Source: Rhodocyclales bacterium (GTDB taxonomy: Bacteria; Pseudomonadota; Gammaproteobacteria; Burkholderiales; Rhodocyclaceae). From it: a stretch of 64,000 nucleotides of DNA. Below are positions 1 to 8,822 of this stretch, piece by piece. The translations under genes and the position numbers were made by a program. Location of the stretch: contig JACRMV010000001.1 of NCBI GenBank assembly GCA_016235025.1, positions 434,001 to 498,000 of the forward strand, given 5' to 3'. Under the pieces are notes generated by a model that was not told where the DNA came from, did not search any database, and saw only the letters and a list, made by a program, of their open reading frames with translations. How positions within the stretch are numbered: position 1 is the first letter of the stretch; each line of letters begins with the position of its first letter.

Positions 1-2
1 CC

Positions 3-71
3 GGAAAGTATCTCGGTGTATCGGACTGGTGGATCAAGGAAGTCAAGGAGGCCGGTCATGGAAAAGCCTGA
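3..71 (+). CDS. 3' end of an upstream backbone gene (partial)
   Basis: A short open frame enters from the left edge and stops at a TGA inside the start of the next gene. Its residues (GKYLGVSDWWIKEV then KEAGHGKA) look like protein rather than noise, and a 14-bp overlap with the following ATG is common in tightly packed plasmid operons. Too little is present to name a family. Confidence 0.3.
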   Translation, partial: GKYLGVSDWWIKEVKEAGHGKA

Positions 72-879
72 CTGGAACTCCCTGCTTCAGCAGGCACTGA
101 CGCTACCCGGAACGCTGTCAAAGGCGTACTCGGTATTTCACGACTACTCGCTCGGCAACGCAATCCTTGCGGCATTTCAACTGGCGGCGCGTGGTCTTCC
201 GCTCGCTCCCATTGCTAGCTTCAATCGCTGGAAAAATCTTGGCCGAAAGGTCAGGAAAGGCGAGAAGGCCCTTTCTCTCATCATGCCGGTCACGATCAAG
301 AGAAAGGACAAGGACGAACACACCCTGGAAGAGGGGACGGGTGGCGCTTACATGATCTTCTTGATGAAGCGCAACTGGTTCAGTCTCGACCAGACGGAAG
401 GCGATGTTTTCCGGCCGGAGGTGTGGACGCCGGAGTGGGACAGATCAAAGGCGCTTGTCGTGCTGGATATTCGGGAAGTTCCGTTCGAGATGATCGACGG
501 CAACTGCCAGGGATATGCCAAACGCGGTGTCCGCGAGGTGGCTGTCAATCCTGTTGCCGCGATGCCATGGAAGACACTTTTCCACGAAATTGCGCATCAC
601 CTGCTTGGTCACACGGCCACGGGTGACGAGACAGGAGTGATGGCCGATGGCCCCACGATGCCGAAATGCATCAAGGAGGCTGAAGCCGAGGCAACGGCCT
701 ACCTGTGCTGCGCGACCCTCGGGTTGCCAGGCATGGAGGAAAGCCGGGGCTACATCCAGAGCTGGCTCGATGGGAAGGAATTCCCGGAAAAGTCGGCGCG
801 TCGGGTGTTTGCGGCGGCGGACAGGATTCTCAAGGCGGGTACCCAGGCCTTGAAGGAGGTGGAGATGCGCGATGAGTAA
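58..879 (+). CDS. ArdC-like antirestriction / zincin-type metallopeptidase protein
   Basis: This 273-residue protein has an N-terminal region like the ssDNA-binding domain of ArdC antirestriction proteins (SLGNAILAAFQ, then a GRKVRKGEKAL segment) and a C-terminal metallopeptidase-like region with HEIAH at residues 176-180, which would bind zinc through two histidines and use the glutamate. ArdC-type proteins protect incoming plasmid DNA during conjugation, so that role fits the setting. I place the start at 58 because an AAGGAGG lies six bases upstream; the frame stays open further left without a ribosome-binding site. Whether the protease site is active is not known from sequence. Confidence 0.75.
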   Translation: MEKPDWNSLLQQALTLPGTLSKAYSVFHDYSLGNAILAAFQLAARGLPLAPIASFNRWKNLGRKVRKGEKALSLIMPVTIKRKDKDEHTLEEGTGGAYMIFLMKRNWFSLDQTEGDVFRPEVWTPEWDRSKALVVLDIREVPFEMIDGNCQGYAKRGVREVAVNPVAAMPWKTLFHEIAHHLLGHTATGDETGVMADGPTMPKCIKEAEAEATAYLCCATLGLPGMEESRGYIQSWLDGKEFPEKSARRVFAAADRILKAGTQALKEVEMRDE

Positions 880-973
880 TTCGCGTGTCGCCTCCCATGT
901 TCAGGTCTGGCATGGATGGCAGGCAGCACGTTTCTAAAAGATGGGAGTGGCTTCGGCGGCTTCCCTATTTACT

Positions 974-1016
974 CCCTCAGGGGCCGTATGCGCCCCCTGG
1001 GGATGCGCACGGCCCC
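974..1016 (+). promoter_or_regulatory. structured leader RNA upstream of radC-like gene
   Basis: The gap before the RadC-like gene holds interleaved inverted repeats. CTCAGGGG near 976-983 can pair with CCCCTGGG near 994-1001. The loop of that hairpin, GGGGCCGT at 980-987 plus GCGC at 990-993, is instead complementary to GCGC and ACGGCCCC at 1005-1016. The two folds exclude each other or form a pseudoknot. Related layouts recur before other genes of this block (2181, 2774, 3818, 8823). Confidence 0.5.
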
Positions 1017-1037
1017 ATTTCCTGAAAGGCAAATGAA

Positions 1038-1646
1038 ATGGAAATGCGCACCATTGAAATGACCAATGCCGATTTGCTGGCGGTTCTCTGCGGCCCGGCG
1101 GGTCACGCCCTGTCTACACGTCCCCTCTCGGAAATATTCGGGATCAGGTCGGCACGACAGACAAGCTTCATTGCAGGGGAAGAGCGGACGTCCTACGTGG
1201 CGCAGCCGCAAATCGCCGCCGCAAAGGAGCTTTACATCCGGGCAATGCAGGAAGACATGACCAGTACGGGCATCAATCTGGCTTCGCCCAGTGCGGCGTC
1301 GACATTCCTGTGTGGCCGGATCGGACGCTACGAGCATGAAGTGTTCATGTGCCTGTGGATGGACGCCAGGAACCGGTTGATCGTCGCGGAAGAACTTTTT
1401 CGCGGCACGCTGACCCAGACCTCGGTCTACCCGCGGGAGGTGGTCAAGCGAGCGCTGGCGCACAACGCGGCAGCGGTAATACTCGCTCATAACCATCCGA
1501 GTGGAGAAGCCGACCAGTCGCGGGCGGACGAGATGCTGACGACGAGCCTCAAGGCGGCGCTTGCGCTGGTGGATGTCAAGGTTCTGGACCACTTCATCGT
1601 GGCCGGGAACAAGACGCTCTCGTTCGCCGAAAGGGGGCTGCTATGA
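1038..1646 (+). CDS. radC: RadC-family JAB/MPN domain protein
   Basis: This 202-residue protein carries the RadC-type JAMM signature, HNHPSG at residues 151-156 followed by a serine/aspartate pair (QSRAD), which coordinates zinc in the MPN fold. Its N-terminal part replaces the usual helix-hairpin-helix of chromosomal RadC, as in many plasmid and ICE copies. The biochemical role of RadC is unsettled; plasmid copies often sit beside antirestriction and early-transfer genes, as here. The start at 1038 has a GAAAGG-like site upstream. Its TGA overlaps the ATG of the next gene, so the two are probably cotranslated. Confidence 0.85.
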   Translation: MEMRTIEMTNADLLAVLCGPAGHALSTRPLSEIFGIRSARQTSFIAGEERTSYVAQPQIAAAKELYIRAMQEDMTSTGINLASPSAASTFLCGRIGRYEHEVFMCLWMDARNRLIVAEELFRGTLTQTSVYPREVVKRALAHNAAAVILAHNHPSGEADQSRADEMLTTSLKAALALVDVKVLDHFIVAGNKTLSFAERGLL

Positions 1647-1918
1647 AAGGCAGCTTCAAGCCCTTCCGGCAGGAACTGGTTCAGGTGGTCGATCTCGACG
1701 AGCGCGGGTGGTTCAAGTCGCACGTCGAAAATCAGAACGGCCGAACGGTGTTTTCGTTCTCGAATGAGGACGAGAAAACTGGCTGGCCGAGTGAAGACGG
1801 GCTGTGGCTTGTCGAGGACGGCTTCATGCGGCACGGACGCGATACCGACGGGCTTCTGGAGTATCTGAAGAGCGCTGGAATTGCGAAACCGACTGCAACC
1901 CTGCGCGTGGAGGGCTGA
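1643..1918 (+). CDS. small plasmid protein of unknown function
   Basis: This 91-residue acidic/aromatic protein begins inside the radC stop codon (ATGA overlap), which supports it being translated. It has no membrane segment or signal peptide. The middle contains a [19 protein letters not shown] stretch that I cannot match to a family with confidence. Position in the operon suggests a backbone role linked to the RadC-like protein, but the function is unknown. Confidence 0.6.
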   Translation: MKGSFKPFRQELVQVVDLDERGWFKSHVENQNGRTVFSFSNEDEKTGWPSEDGLWLVEDGFMRHGRDTDGLLEYLKSAGIAKPTATLRVEG

Positions 1919-1922
1919 TGGC

Positions 1923-2168
1923 ATGAGAACTTTGCTCTCCACTCGCCGCGCCATGTTCTACCGACTCGTCCGACAAGCCAATGAACAGTCATCGCAATGG
2001 CTGGAGGACGTGCTCAAGGACAAGACGCGGAACAACGGGCATTTCACCGCCGTTGCCCGCCTGGCCTGCCTGCGAATCCTGGTCTGCCGGGACTACGGCA
2101 TCAACAGTCCTTCGGGGCTGCCATATCCGCAGCGGAAAAAGGCGGTGCGGGCGGCGCTCGGCATCTGA
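1923..2168 (+). CDS. small basic plasmid protein of unknown function
   Basis: This 81-residue protein is rich in Arg and Lys (about 17 of 81) and contains no membrane segment. I place the start at the ATG at 1923, five bases after the preceding stop; the frame is open further upstream only by running through the previous gene. Its charge would suit nucleic-acid contact, but no motif is recognisable. It is the last gene before a structured intergenic leader. Confidence 0.55.
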   Translation: MRTLLSTRRAMFYRLVRQANEQSSQWLEDVLKDKTRNNGHFTAVARLACLRILVCRDYGINSPSGLPYPQRKKAVRAALGI

Positions 2169-2180
2169 AGCAATCCTTTC

Positions 2181-2233
2181 CCAACCGGGGCCACTTCCCG
2201 GTTGGGGAGTGGCCTCTCTACATTCTGGAGGTC
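2181..2233 (+). promoter_or_regulatory. structured leader with possible SD-sequestering stem
   Basis: CCAACCGGG (2181-2189) pairs with CCCGGTTGG (2197-2205). The loop element GGCCACT (2189-2195) is complementary to AGTGGCC (2208-2214), an H-type pseudoknot arrangement. The continuing GGCCTC (2211-2216) can instead pair, with one G-U, to GAGGTC (2228-2233), which contains the ribosome-binding site of the gene at 2238. That gives two competing folds, one hiding the ribosome-binding site. Confidence 0.5.
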
Positions 2234-2237
2234 AACA

Positions 2238-2483
2238 ATGAAACTCGATACAGGCATCGTTCCGGTGGACGAGCAAACCTATCATGCCGTCGCGACATCT
2301 CGCGATCCGCGAACCGACGAGGGCATGCAGGGAACTCCCGCTTGCGATGTCGTCAATCAAAGCCGCATCCGCGCTGTCCAGCTTGCCCGGAAATGGGCAA
2401 GTGAAGGGTACTGGGGGTCGGTCTACAACCAGAAGACGGGAGAGTGCGTCATTGACTACGCTCCGAAAGGAGATGGACGATGA
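2238..2483 (+). CDS. small plasmid protein of unknown function
   Basis: This 81-residue protein starts at 2238, seven bases after a strong GGAGG; the frame is open further upstream but without a ribosome-binding site. It contains a WASEGYWGSVYNQKTGECV segment near the C-terminus. It has no membrane segment or recognised domain. Its stop overlaps the ATG of the next gene (ATGA), so the pair is likely cotranslated under control of the structured leader just upstream. Confidence 0.55.
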   Translation: MKLDTGIVPVDEQTYHAVATSRDPRTDEGMQGTPACDVVNQSRIRAVQLARKWASEGYWGSVYNQKTGECVIDYAPKGDGR

Positions 2484-2674
2484 AACACATTCCGACGCCT
2501 GGCGCATACCGGGAACTGTTCAAGGCAGGACTGATCGAGCTTCTGAAAGGAAACCGGTTGTCCGAGCTTCAGCGGAAGGATGCTGAACATTACCTCCGGC
2601 TATTGGCGGATCCCGATTACAGATTCGGGATTCTCCAACGCGGTGGCGGGTATGCGGATTTTTTCAGGAGCTAG
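2480..2674 (+). CDS. small plasmid protein of unknown function
   Basis: This 64-residue soluble protein is coupled to the preceding gene by an ATGA overlap and has a GGAG-like site inside that gene's end. The sequence is rich in Leu, Arg and Tyr (LKGNRLSELQRKDAEHYLRL) and probably helical. No family is recognised. Confidence 0.5.
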   Translation: MKHIPTPGAYRELFKAGLIELLKGNRLSELQRKDAEHYLRLLADPDYRFGILQRGGGYADFFRS

Positions 2675-2773
2675 GCAGGGTGCCTGTTCCTGCAGGGCCG
2701 AAGCATCACCTGCCGGATCGGCATTACCGAGAGCGATGGCCTGAAAACGAAGCAACCATCAGCAGTATTTCAA

Positions 2774-2832
2774 ACCCATGCGGGGCCACTCACCCTCGCA
2801 AGGGGCGACGGCTCCGCCTTTTTATTGGAGCC
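2774..2832 (+). promoter_or_regulatory. structured leader with SD-pairing element
   Basis: A CCCATGCGGGG arm faces CCCTCGCAAGGGG across a short loop. GGCTCC (2810-2815) is then exactly complementary to GGAGCC (2827-2832), which contains the ribosome-binding site for the ATG at 2838; a T-rich stretch separates the two. The same order (GCAAGGGG stem, pairing element, T-rich loop, GGAG) recurs at 3818 with different but still complementary bases. Confidence 0.55.
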
Positions 2833-2837
2833 TGACA

Positions 2838-3293
2838 ATGTCACAAAACATAATCTCGGTCGATTCTGCCGAACATGCCACCCTCCTGGCCGCACTGCGC
2901 TTCTACCAGCAGAACGGCCAGGGCGAACCGTCCCGCCGGTGCGATGCGATTCACGCTATTGCGACGGATGGCGATGTCCAGATATCACTGGATACCGCCG
3001 GTATCGATGCCCTGTGCGAGCGCATCAATCTGTGCACGCCGGTGCGCTGCGTGATCGGACTCGAAGGGGGTCTGGTAACCGGCGTCACCGCGAACGTGGC
3101 CCTCGAATTCGTGGTGCTCGATTACGACGTCGAAGGCTGTGATGACGACGAAGTCATGACGGTCCCTTCCCTCTGGGGAGAAGACAAGGTCGTCGACGTC
3201 TATAAGCGTGGTTTCTACGATGCCGATGTGGCGCCCGAGCCGGTAGAGCGACTTCAGGCCGCGATCGAGGCGATCATGGACGCGGAGGCCTAG
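2838..3293 (+). CDS. acidic plasmid protein of unknown function
   Basis: This 151-residue protein is strongly acidic toward the C-terminus (YDVEGCDDDEV). The start at 2838 is chosen because GGAG lies seven bases upstream; the frame extends to 2778 but would run through the structured leader. I see no membrane segment, signal peptide or catalytic motif. It sits in a run of small genes that are common, and mostly uncharacterised, in large conjugative plasmids and ICEs. Confidence 0.6.
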   Translation: MSQNIISVDSAEHATLLAALRFYQQNGQGEPSRRCDAIHAIATDGDVQISLDTAGIDALCERINLCTPVRCVIGLEGGLVTGVTANVALEFVVLDYDVEGCDDDEVMTVPSLWGEDKVVDVYKRGFYDADVAPEPVERLQAAIEAIMDAEA

Positions 3294-3295
3294 CC

Positions 3296-3646
3296 ATGGG
3301 AAACCGGTTTGATGGCTATCGCCGCCTCACGTTTCAATTCAACGATGGCTGGAAAGGGGAAGACGCGCACGAGTTCATTGGAGAATTCGTGATGCTCAAG
3401 TGCCGTGTTCGCCCACCCGGTGACCAGGCGGCTTGTCACGACGAAGCCGGGGAGCGCATCTTCACGGTGCGCGCTCCGCGTGGTGTACCCAGTGGCGACA
3501 TCATCAATGCGCTTCAGGATGTATTCACGACAGCCTGTCGTTGCGAGCATGACTGTTGTGGACACCTGCAAACCCGTGCCGGCCTGCCGAGGCGCATCAA
3601 GCGTCGCGAGTGGGTCGTCGAGGTTCGCTGTTTTCACAACATCTGA
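3296..3646 (+). CDS. plasmid protein of unknown function, Cys/His-rich C-terminal half
   Basis: This 116-residue protein begins two bases after the preceding stop, so the two are probably one transcript. Its C-terminal half holds a CRCEHDCCGH cluster that could bind a metal ion, followed by a basic RRIKRREW stretch. No family is recognised. A metal-binding, nucleic-acid-contacting role would be a guess from composition only. Confidence 0.55.
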   Translation: MGNRFDGYRRLTFQFNDGWKGEDAHEFIGEFVMLKCRVRPPGDQAACHDEAGERIFTVRAPRGVPSGDIINALQDVFTTACRCEHDCCGHLQTRAGLPRRIKRREWVVEVRCFHNI

Positions 3647-3651
3647 CCAAT

Positions 3652-3710
3652 CCCCGTGCCTCGGCACGGGGCTTACCCGGACGCACTCGATGAGTACGCC
3701 CCGGTAAGCC
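3652..3710 (+). terminator. pair of GC-rich hairpins after the small-gene run
   Basis: CCCCGTGCC (3652-3660) and GGCACGGGG (3663-3671) form a tight hairpin, and GGCTTACC (3670-3677) pairs with GGTAAGCC (3703-3710). They follow a stop codon at 3646 and precede the next leader. There is no T-run, so if this is a terminator it is not a classic intrinsic one; it could equally be a processing or attenuation structure. Confidence 0.3.
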
Positions 3711-3817
3711 GAATTCTTCCCGTCGGGTAATCCGATGGGGTGAGAAGTCGCAGCTGGCGACTTGAAATAAACAGCAATCAGCCGGTTGTCACAGATCACC
3801 GTGACGACTTTTACCAA

Positions 3818-3882
3818 CCCTTGCGGGCACCCATCCCCGCAAGGGGAGACGTGTCTCCAGGGGTTTTATCTTTTGGAGACAC
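3818..3882 (+). promoter_or_regulatory. structured leader that can sequester the RBS of the 1643-aa gene
   Basis: CCCTTGCGGG (3818-3827) pairs perfectly with CCCGCAAGGG (3836-3845). GTGTCTCC (3851-3858) is exactly complementary to GGAGACAC (3875-3882), the ribosome-binding site of the gene starting at 3885. The same GTGTCTCC can pair in part with GGAGAC at 3845-3850 immediately upstream, giving an alternative fold that would free the ribosome-binding site. This is the clearest member of the leader family in the window. Confidence 0.6.
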
Positions 3883-3884
3883 TC

Positions 3885-6800
3885 ATGAGACTCAAAAGAA
3901 TTGCCGAAGCAGTCATGTGGCTGCCAGGCTTCGCGCCCGAGGATGATCCCATTGCTGTTGATGGGTTCGCCGGCCAGGAATGGAAAGGTGAAATCATTGC
4001 CTTTCCGTCGAAGGAGGCCAGACAGTCGAGCGTCATGACTTTTTGGCCAGGGTTGAATGCATCCGACTTCGATGGCCTGTCCGGAGAAGTCACCAAGTTC
4101 GAGGCCAACTGCAGCGCCATCGTCCTTCTGCGAAAGTTGGAGGATGAGGGCAGGGGGCCGACAACCGAGGAGCGGACCATTCTCAATCGCTACACCGGTT
4201 GGGGAGGCCTTCCCTGGGCATTCAATCCGGATCAGGATGAAAGCAACCGCAAGATCCGTGTCGAACGACTCCAGACCTTGCTGTCCGGGGCCGAGTACGA
4301 AAGTGCTCGTGCATCGACCAACAGCGCCCACTACACGTCGGTGGAAATCATCGAGGCGATGTGGGCGGCGGTCCGCCGCCTGGGTTTTACCGGTGGTCGC
4401 ATCCTGGAGCCGTCGGCCGGAAATGGCTACTTTCTCGGGGCCATGCCTCGGGAGGTAGCAGAAAAATCGACCGTCACGGCCATCGAGATCGACCAACTCT
4501 CTGCGCGACTGCTCAACTCGCTGTATGGAGACTATGGGGTTCGTGTGGTGAATGATGGGTTCGAGGTGGCCAGCTTACCGGCCGACTTCTTCGATCTGGT
4601 GATCTCGAATGTTCCGTTCGGCAATTACCAGACACCGGAGACCCGCCATGTTCCGTTTCGGGACTTTCTGATCCACGACTACTTTTTTGCGCGTGCGCTT
4701 GAAGTGGTCAGGCCGGGAGGTCTCGTTGCATTCATCACGAGTGCCGGAACGCTGGACAAATCCGATACGGCCGCCAGGAAGTATCTGGCGAACCGTGCGC
4801 GATTGCTCGGGTCCATTCGTCTTCCGCTTCAGGCATTCCAGAAGATCGCCAATACGGAAGTCACCACCGATATCGTCTTTCTTCAGAAGTTGACGGAGGG
4901 CGAGGCCGGCAACGGTGAACACTGGGCAGAGTGGCCGGTAGAAATACCCAGCAGCCATATTGCCAGAGACGCGGGAATTCCCGCGTGGCAGTGGCGTAAC
5001 GTCCGCGTGTGCAAGTGGTTTGCGGAACGTCCGGAATGGATCGTAGGCAAGCTGACCCTGGCCGAGAACGGCTACGGCAAGGCGAATGCCTGCACCTTCG
5101 AGGGTGACATCGGCGCGGCGCTGCTTGAGCGCGTCGCTCTGTTGCCTGAAGGGGCATATCGAGCGGTAGAGCAAACGAGGGACCGTTCGGAGGGCTGCGC
5201 AGAAGTCCGCGTGCTCGCCGGGAACTTTGTCAAACCGGGTGCTTACAAGCTGGTGGATGGCAAGGTGGCTGTATCTGAGGGCCACGAGTTGCGGGTGGTC
5301 GAAGGCAGATTGTCGGCCAGGGCGGTTGAACGAATCAAGGGCATGATCGAGATTCGCGATGCGGCCCGCAAGCTGGTGGCAGCACAGGCCGGCACGGACG
5401 ACGATACTCTGCTGGCGATCTACCGTGTGGTGTTGAATGCAGCCTACGATGCCTTTTCGGCAAAGTGCGGCCATATCCACGCCAAAGCCAACAGGCTGGC
5501 GTTCCGGGGCGACCCGGACCTCCCGTTGCTGTTGTCCCTGGAACGGTGGGATGAGGAAACTCAAACCGCCGAAAAGATGGACATCTTCCATCGTCGAACG
5601 GTAGGGGCCGCGCGCCAGATCGAGTGTTGCGAAACGCCCGAGGAAGCGCTGATTGCCTCTATTCAGCAGACGGGGAGGGTCAGTGTGGCGAGGATGGAAG
5701 CGTTACTTGGGCAACCAGGGTACGAGTTCATTCCCCAGTTGCAAGAGGTGGGGGCCATTTTCCTCAACCCGGATTCGGGAAGCTGGGAGACGGCGGACAC
5801 CTACCTCGCCGGCAACGTCCGCCAGAAGTTGATGTTTGCCGAAAATGCAGGACGGAAGTTTGCGTCCAACGTGGAAGCGTTAAAGGCTGTCATTCCGGAT
5901 GATCTTGCACCGCATGAAATTGGTGCACGGATTGGCTCTGTCTGGATACCGGCAACGGACTACCAGGCATTCCTGGATGAAATCATGGAATGCGAGGGAA
6001 ACCGCGTCGAGTTCAATGCGACGGCCGGTGCATGGCAGATCGACCCGAACCACGCCACCCGGTGGTCTGTGGCAGCAACGCAGACCTTCGGTACGGAGCG
6101 GGTTGGGGCGATGACGCTGTTTGAGCAGGCGCTCAATCAGCAGGTACCGACGGTTACCGATCCAGCGCCGGATGATCGGAGCAAACGGATCGTGAATCAG
6201 AAGGAAACGATTGCCGCGCGCGAGAAGCTGCAGGAGCTCAGGGAGAAATTCCAGGAGTGGCTATGGCTTGACGATGAACGCACACAGCGGCTGGTCCGGC
6301 TTTACAACGACCAGTTCAATTGCATTGTGCAGCGTCGCTATGACGGAAAGCATCTGGTGCTCCCTGGCTTTTCGCAGGTGTATCGGTTGCAAGACCATCA
6401 GCGTGATGCCATCTGGCGAGTCGTCTCATGCAAGAGCAATACGCTCCTGGCGCATGTCGTGGGGGCCGGAAAAACCCTCACCATGATCTGCGCCGGCATG
6501 GAGTTGAGAAGGCTCGGTGTTGCAGGAAAGCCCTGCTACGTCGTGCCCAATCACATGCTTGAGCAGTTCGCGGCCGAGTTCCTGCGTGCCTACCCTGGGG
6601 CCAACATCCTCATGGCGAGCAAGGACGATCTGCAAGGGGATAAGCGTAGAACCCTTTTGTCCAGAATTGCCACGGGCGACTGGGATGGCGTGCTCATTAC
6701 GCATTCGTCGTTCGAGCGGATCAAGCTCGGGGATGAGTTCATCGAGGATTTCATCCAGAAGCAAATCGATGAGATCGAGCAGGCCATTCGTGATGCTAAC

Positions 6801-8816
6801 CAGAATCGTGGCAACAGGATCGTCAAGGAGCTTGAGCGGGCGAAGAAGGTCTGGCTGGCGAGGCTGACAAAGCTTGCGGCCAGGGAGAAGAAGGACGACG
6901 TGCTGACGTTCGACGAGCTGGGTATTGATTGGCTCTTCGTTGATGAGGCGCACCTGTTCAAGAATCTCTACCGCTTCACCAAGATGACGCGCGTGGCGGG
7001 TTTGCCCAACAGCAACTCCGAGCGGGCCTTCGACATGTTTCTAAAGACGCGATGTGTCATGGACAGGCATCAAGGTCGCGCAGGCGTTGCGTTCGCCACT
7101 GGAACGCCCGTGTCTAACAGCATGGCGGAGATGTGGACGATGCAGCGGTATCTGCAACCCGACACCTTGTCGGCGTTCAGGCTTCAGCAGTTCGATACCT
7201 GGGCAGGCAACTTCGGCGAGTCGGTGACCGCGCTGGAACTGGCGCCCGATGGCCGGGGCTACCGGATGCATACCCGCTTCGCGCGGTTCGTCAATCTTCC
7301 AGAACTGATGTCCATGTTCGGGCAGGTGGCGGACATACGCACGGCGGAGATGTTGAAACTCCCGGTACCTCGCGCTTTGAAGGAGACGGCCACGGCGAAG
7401 CCGACCCTGGAACTGAAAGCCTACGTCCAAACCCTCGTGGAGCGGTCGGAAGCGATCAGGAATGGAACGGTAACGCCTCAGCAGGACAACATGCTGGCGG
7501 TGACGGGCGATGGTCGCAAGGCCGCGCTGGACATGCGGCTGGTAGATCCGTTCGCCGAGGACTATGAGGGAAGCAAGACCAACCAGTGCGCCGGGAAGGT
7601 CTTCGGGGTCTGGAAGGAAACCGCATCAACCAGGGGCACTCAGATCGTATTCTGTGATTTGAGCACTCCCGTTGAAGATGGGCGATTCAGCGTCTACCAG
7701 GACCTGAGAAGGAAGCTCATCGAGATGGGAGTGCCGGTCGCAGATATTGCTTTCATCCACGACTACGACAGTGACTCCCAAAAGGAGGAACTGTTCAAGG
7801 CGGTGCGAGAGGGGCGTGTTCGCGTAGTACTGGGCAGCACGCAAAAGATGGGGGTCGGCACCAATGTTCAGACCCGTCTTGCGGCGCTTCATCACCTGGA
7901 CGCCCCGTGGCGTCCGTCCGACGTGGAACAGCGGGAAGGTCGCATCATTCGCCAGGGCAACCTGAACGAGGAAGTGCGTATCCATCGCTACGTCACGGAA
8001 GGCTCTTTCGATGCGTACATATGGCAGACCCTTGAGACCAAGGCGCGTTTCATCGCCCAGGTGATGCAGGGGAACACCGGAATGCGCAGCGCGGAGGATG
8101 TGGAGCTGGCGGCGCTGTCATACGCCGAGGTGAAGGCACTGGCGTCGGGGAATCCCCTGGTGCTGGAAAAGGCGGGTGTGGATACCGAGCTTGCCAAGCT
8201 GTCGCTCCTGAAATCTCAATGGGAGCAGCAGCAATGGAGAAACAAGTCGGAGCTGGCCGCATTGCCTGGTCGCATCGAGTGTATTCAGCAACGGATCGCT
8301 GGCATGGAAGGCGATGTTGCCAACCGTCAGAACGTGACGGGAGACAGCTTCCGCATGCAGATTGACGGCACGTGGTATTCGGATCGTACCGAGGTCACTA
8401 GGCAACTGGTACTGCGGTTCAGCGTCGTGAAGCCGGGCGACACCCGGGTGATCGGGCTGTTTGGCGGTTTCCGGATGGCCATTCGCTCGCATGTGAAACG
8501 TGACTTTGGCAAGCGTCTTTTGCTCCTCGGCAACGTGGAGCATGAGGCCGGGTATACGGACAATCCCAACGGGCTTGTCCGTGTTCTCGAAAATCTGATG
8601 AACCGGATGGAACAGCGACTCGCAGAAGATAGCGACTACCTTGCCCGGACAGAGAAGCGGATGAGCGACCTGAAGTCAGAGATCGCAAAGCAGTTTGACA
8701 AGGCGGATCGGCTGGCATGGCTGGCCTGCCGACAGAAAGAAATCGACGCTGCCCTGGATCTATCGAAGGGCGATACGTCGGCGGTGGAAGAGGAAGAAAC
8801 ATCCGAAACCGTTTGA
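3885..8816 (+). CDS. large DNA methyltransferase-SNF2/DEAD-type helicase fusion
   Basis: This 1643-residue protein joins an N-terminal SAM-dependent methyltransferase region (ILEPSAGNGYFLGA motif I around residue 173, and DLVISNVPFGNY, a motif-IV-like element, around 240) to a superfamily-2 helicase (VGAGKT around 859, DEAH around 1020, FATGTPVSNS, GVGTNVQTRL and QREGRIIRQGN). Proteins of this type are found in conjugative plasmids and ICEs and are often annotated as N12-class adenine methylases. The motif IV is NVPF rather than NPPY, a common variant in this group. I use ATG 3885 because of its GGAG site; the open frame extends to 3786 but through the leader. Protection of the element's own DNA is a plausible but unproven role. 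Confidence 0.85.
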   Translation: MRLKRIAEAVMWLPGFAPEDDPIAVDGFAGQEWKGEIIAFPSKEARQSSVMTFWPGLNASDFDGLSGEVTKFEANCSAIVLLRKLEDEGRGPTTEERTILNRYTGWGGLPWAFNPDQDESNRKIRVERLQTLLSGAEYESARASTNSAHYTSVEIIEAMWAAVRRLGFTGGRILEPSAGNGYFLGAMPREVAEKSTVTAIEIDQLSARLLNSLYGDYGVRVVNDGFEVASLPADFFDLVISNVPFGNYQTPETRHVPFRDFLIHDYFFARALEVVRPGGLVAFITSAGTLDKSDTAARKYLANRARLLGSIRLPLQAFQKIANTEVTTDIVFLQKLTEGEAGNGEHWAEWPVEIPSSHIARDAGIPAWQWRNVRVCKWFAERPEWIVGKLTLAENGYGKANACTFEGDIGAALLERVALLPEGAYRAVEQTRDRSEGCAEVRVLAGNFVKPGAYKLVDGKVAVSEGHELRVVEGRLSARAVERIKGMIEIRDAARKLVAAQAGTDDDTLLAIYRVVLNAAYDAFSAKCGHIHAKANRLAFRGDPDLPLLLSLERWDEETQTAEKMDIFHRRTVGAARQIECCETPEEALIASIQQTGRVSVARMEALLGQPGYEFIPQLQEVGAIFLNPDSGSWETADTYLAGNVRQKLMFAENAGRKFASNVEALKAVIPDDLAPHEIGARIGSVWIPATDYQAFLDEIMECEGNRVEFNATAGAWQIDPNHATRWSVAATQTFGTERVGAMTLFEQALNQQVPTVTDPAPDDRSKRIVNQKETIAAREKLQELREKFQEWLWLDDERTQRLVRLYNDQFNCIVQRRYDGKHLVLPGFSQVYRLQDHQRDAIWRVVSCKSNTLLAHVVGAGKTLTMICAGMELRRLGVAGKPCYVVPNHMLEQFAAEFLRAYPGANILMASKDDLQGDKRRTLLSRIATGDWDGVLITHSSFERIKLGDEFIEDFIQKQIDEIEQAIRDANQNRGNRIVKELERAKKVWLARLTKLAAREKKDDVLTFDELGIDWLFVDEAHLFKNLYRFTKMTRVAGLPNSNSERAFDMFLKTRCVMDRHQGRAGVAFATGTPVSNSMAEMWTMQRYLQPDTLSAFRLQQFDTWAGNFGESVTALELAPDGRGYRMHTRFARFVNLPELMSMFGQVADIRTAEMLKLPVPRALKETATAKPTLELKAYVQTLVERSEAIRNGTVTPQQDNMLAVTGDGRKAALDMRLVDPFAEDYEGSKTNQCAGKVFGVWKETASTRGTQIVFCDLSTPVEDGRFSVYQDLRRKLIEMGVPVADIAFIHDYDSDSQKEELFKAVREGRVRVVLGSTQKMGVGTNVQTRLAALHHLDAPWRPSDVEQREGRIIRQGNLNEEVRIHRYVTEGSFDAYIWQTLETKARFIAQVMQGNTGMRSAEDVELAALSYAEVKALASGNPLVLEKAGVDTELAKLSLLKSQWEQQQWRNKSELAALPGRIECIQQRIAGMEGDVANRQNVTGDSFRMQIDGTWYSDRTEVTRQLVLRFSVVKPGDTRVIGLFGGFRMAIRSHVKRDFGKRLLLLGNVEHEAGYTDNPNGLVRVLENLMNRMEQRLAEDSDYLARTEKRMSDLKSEIAKQFDKADRLAWLACRQKEIDAALDLSKGDTSAVEEEETSETV

Positions 8817-8822
8817 ATCACT

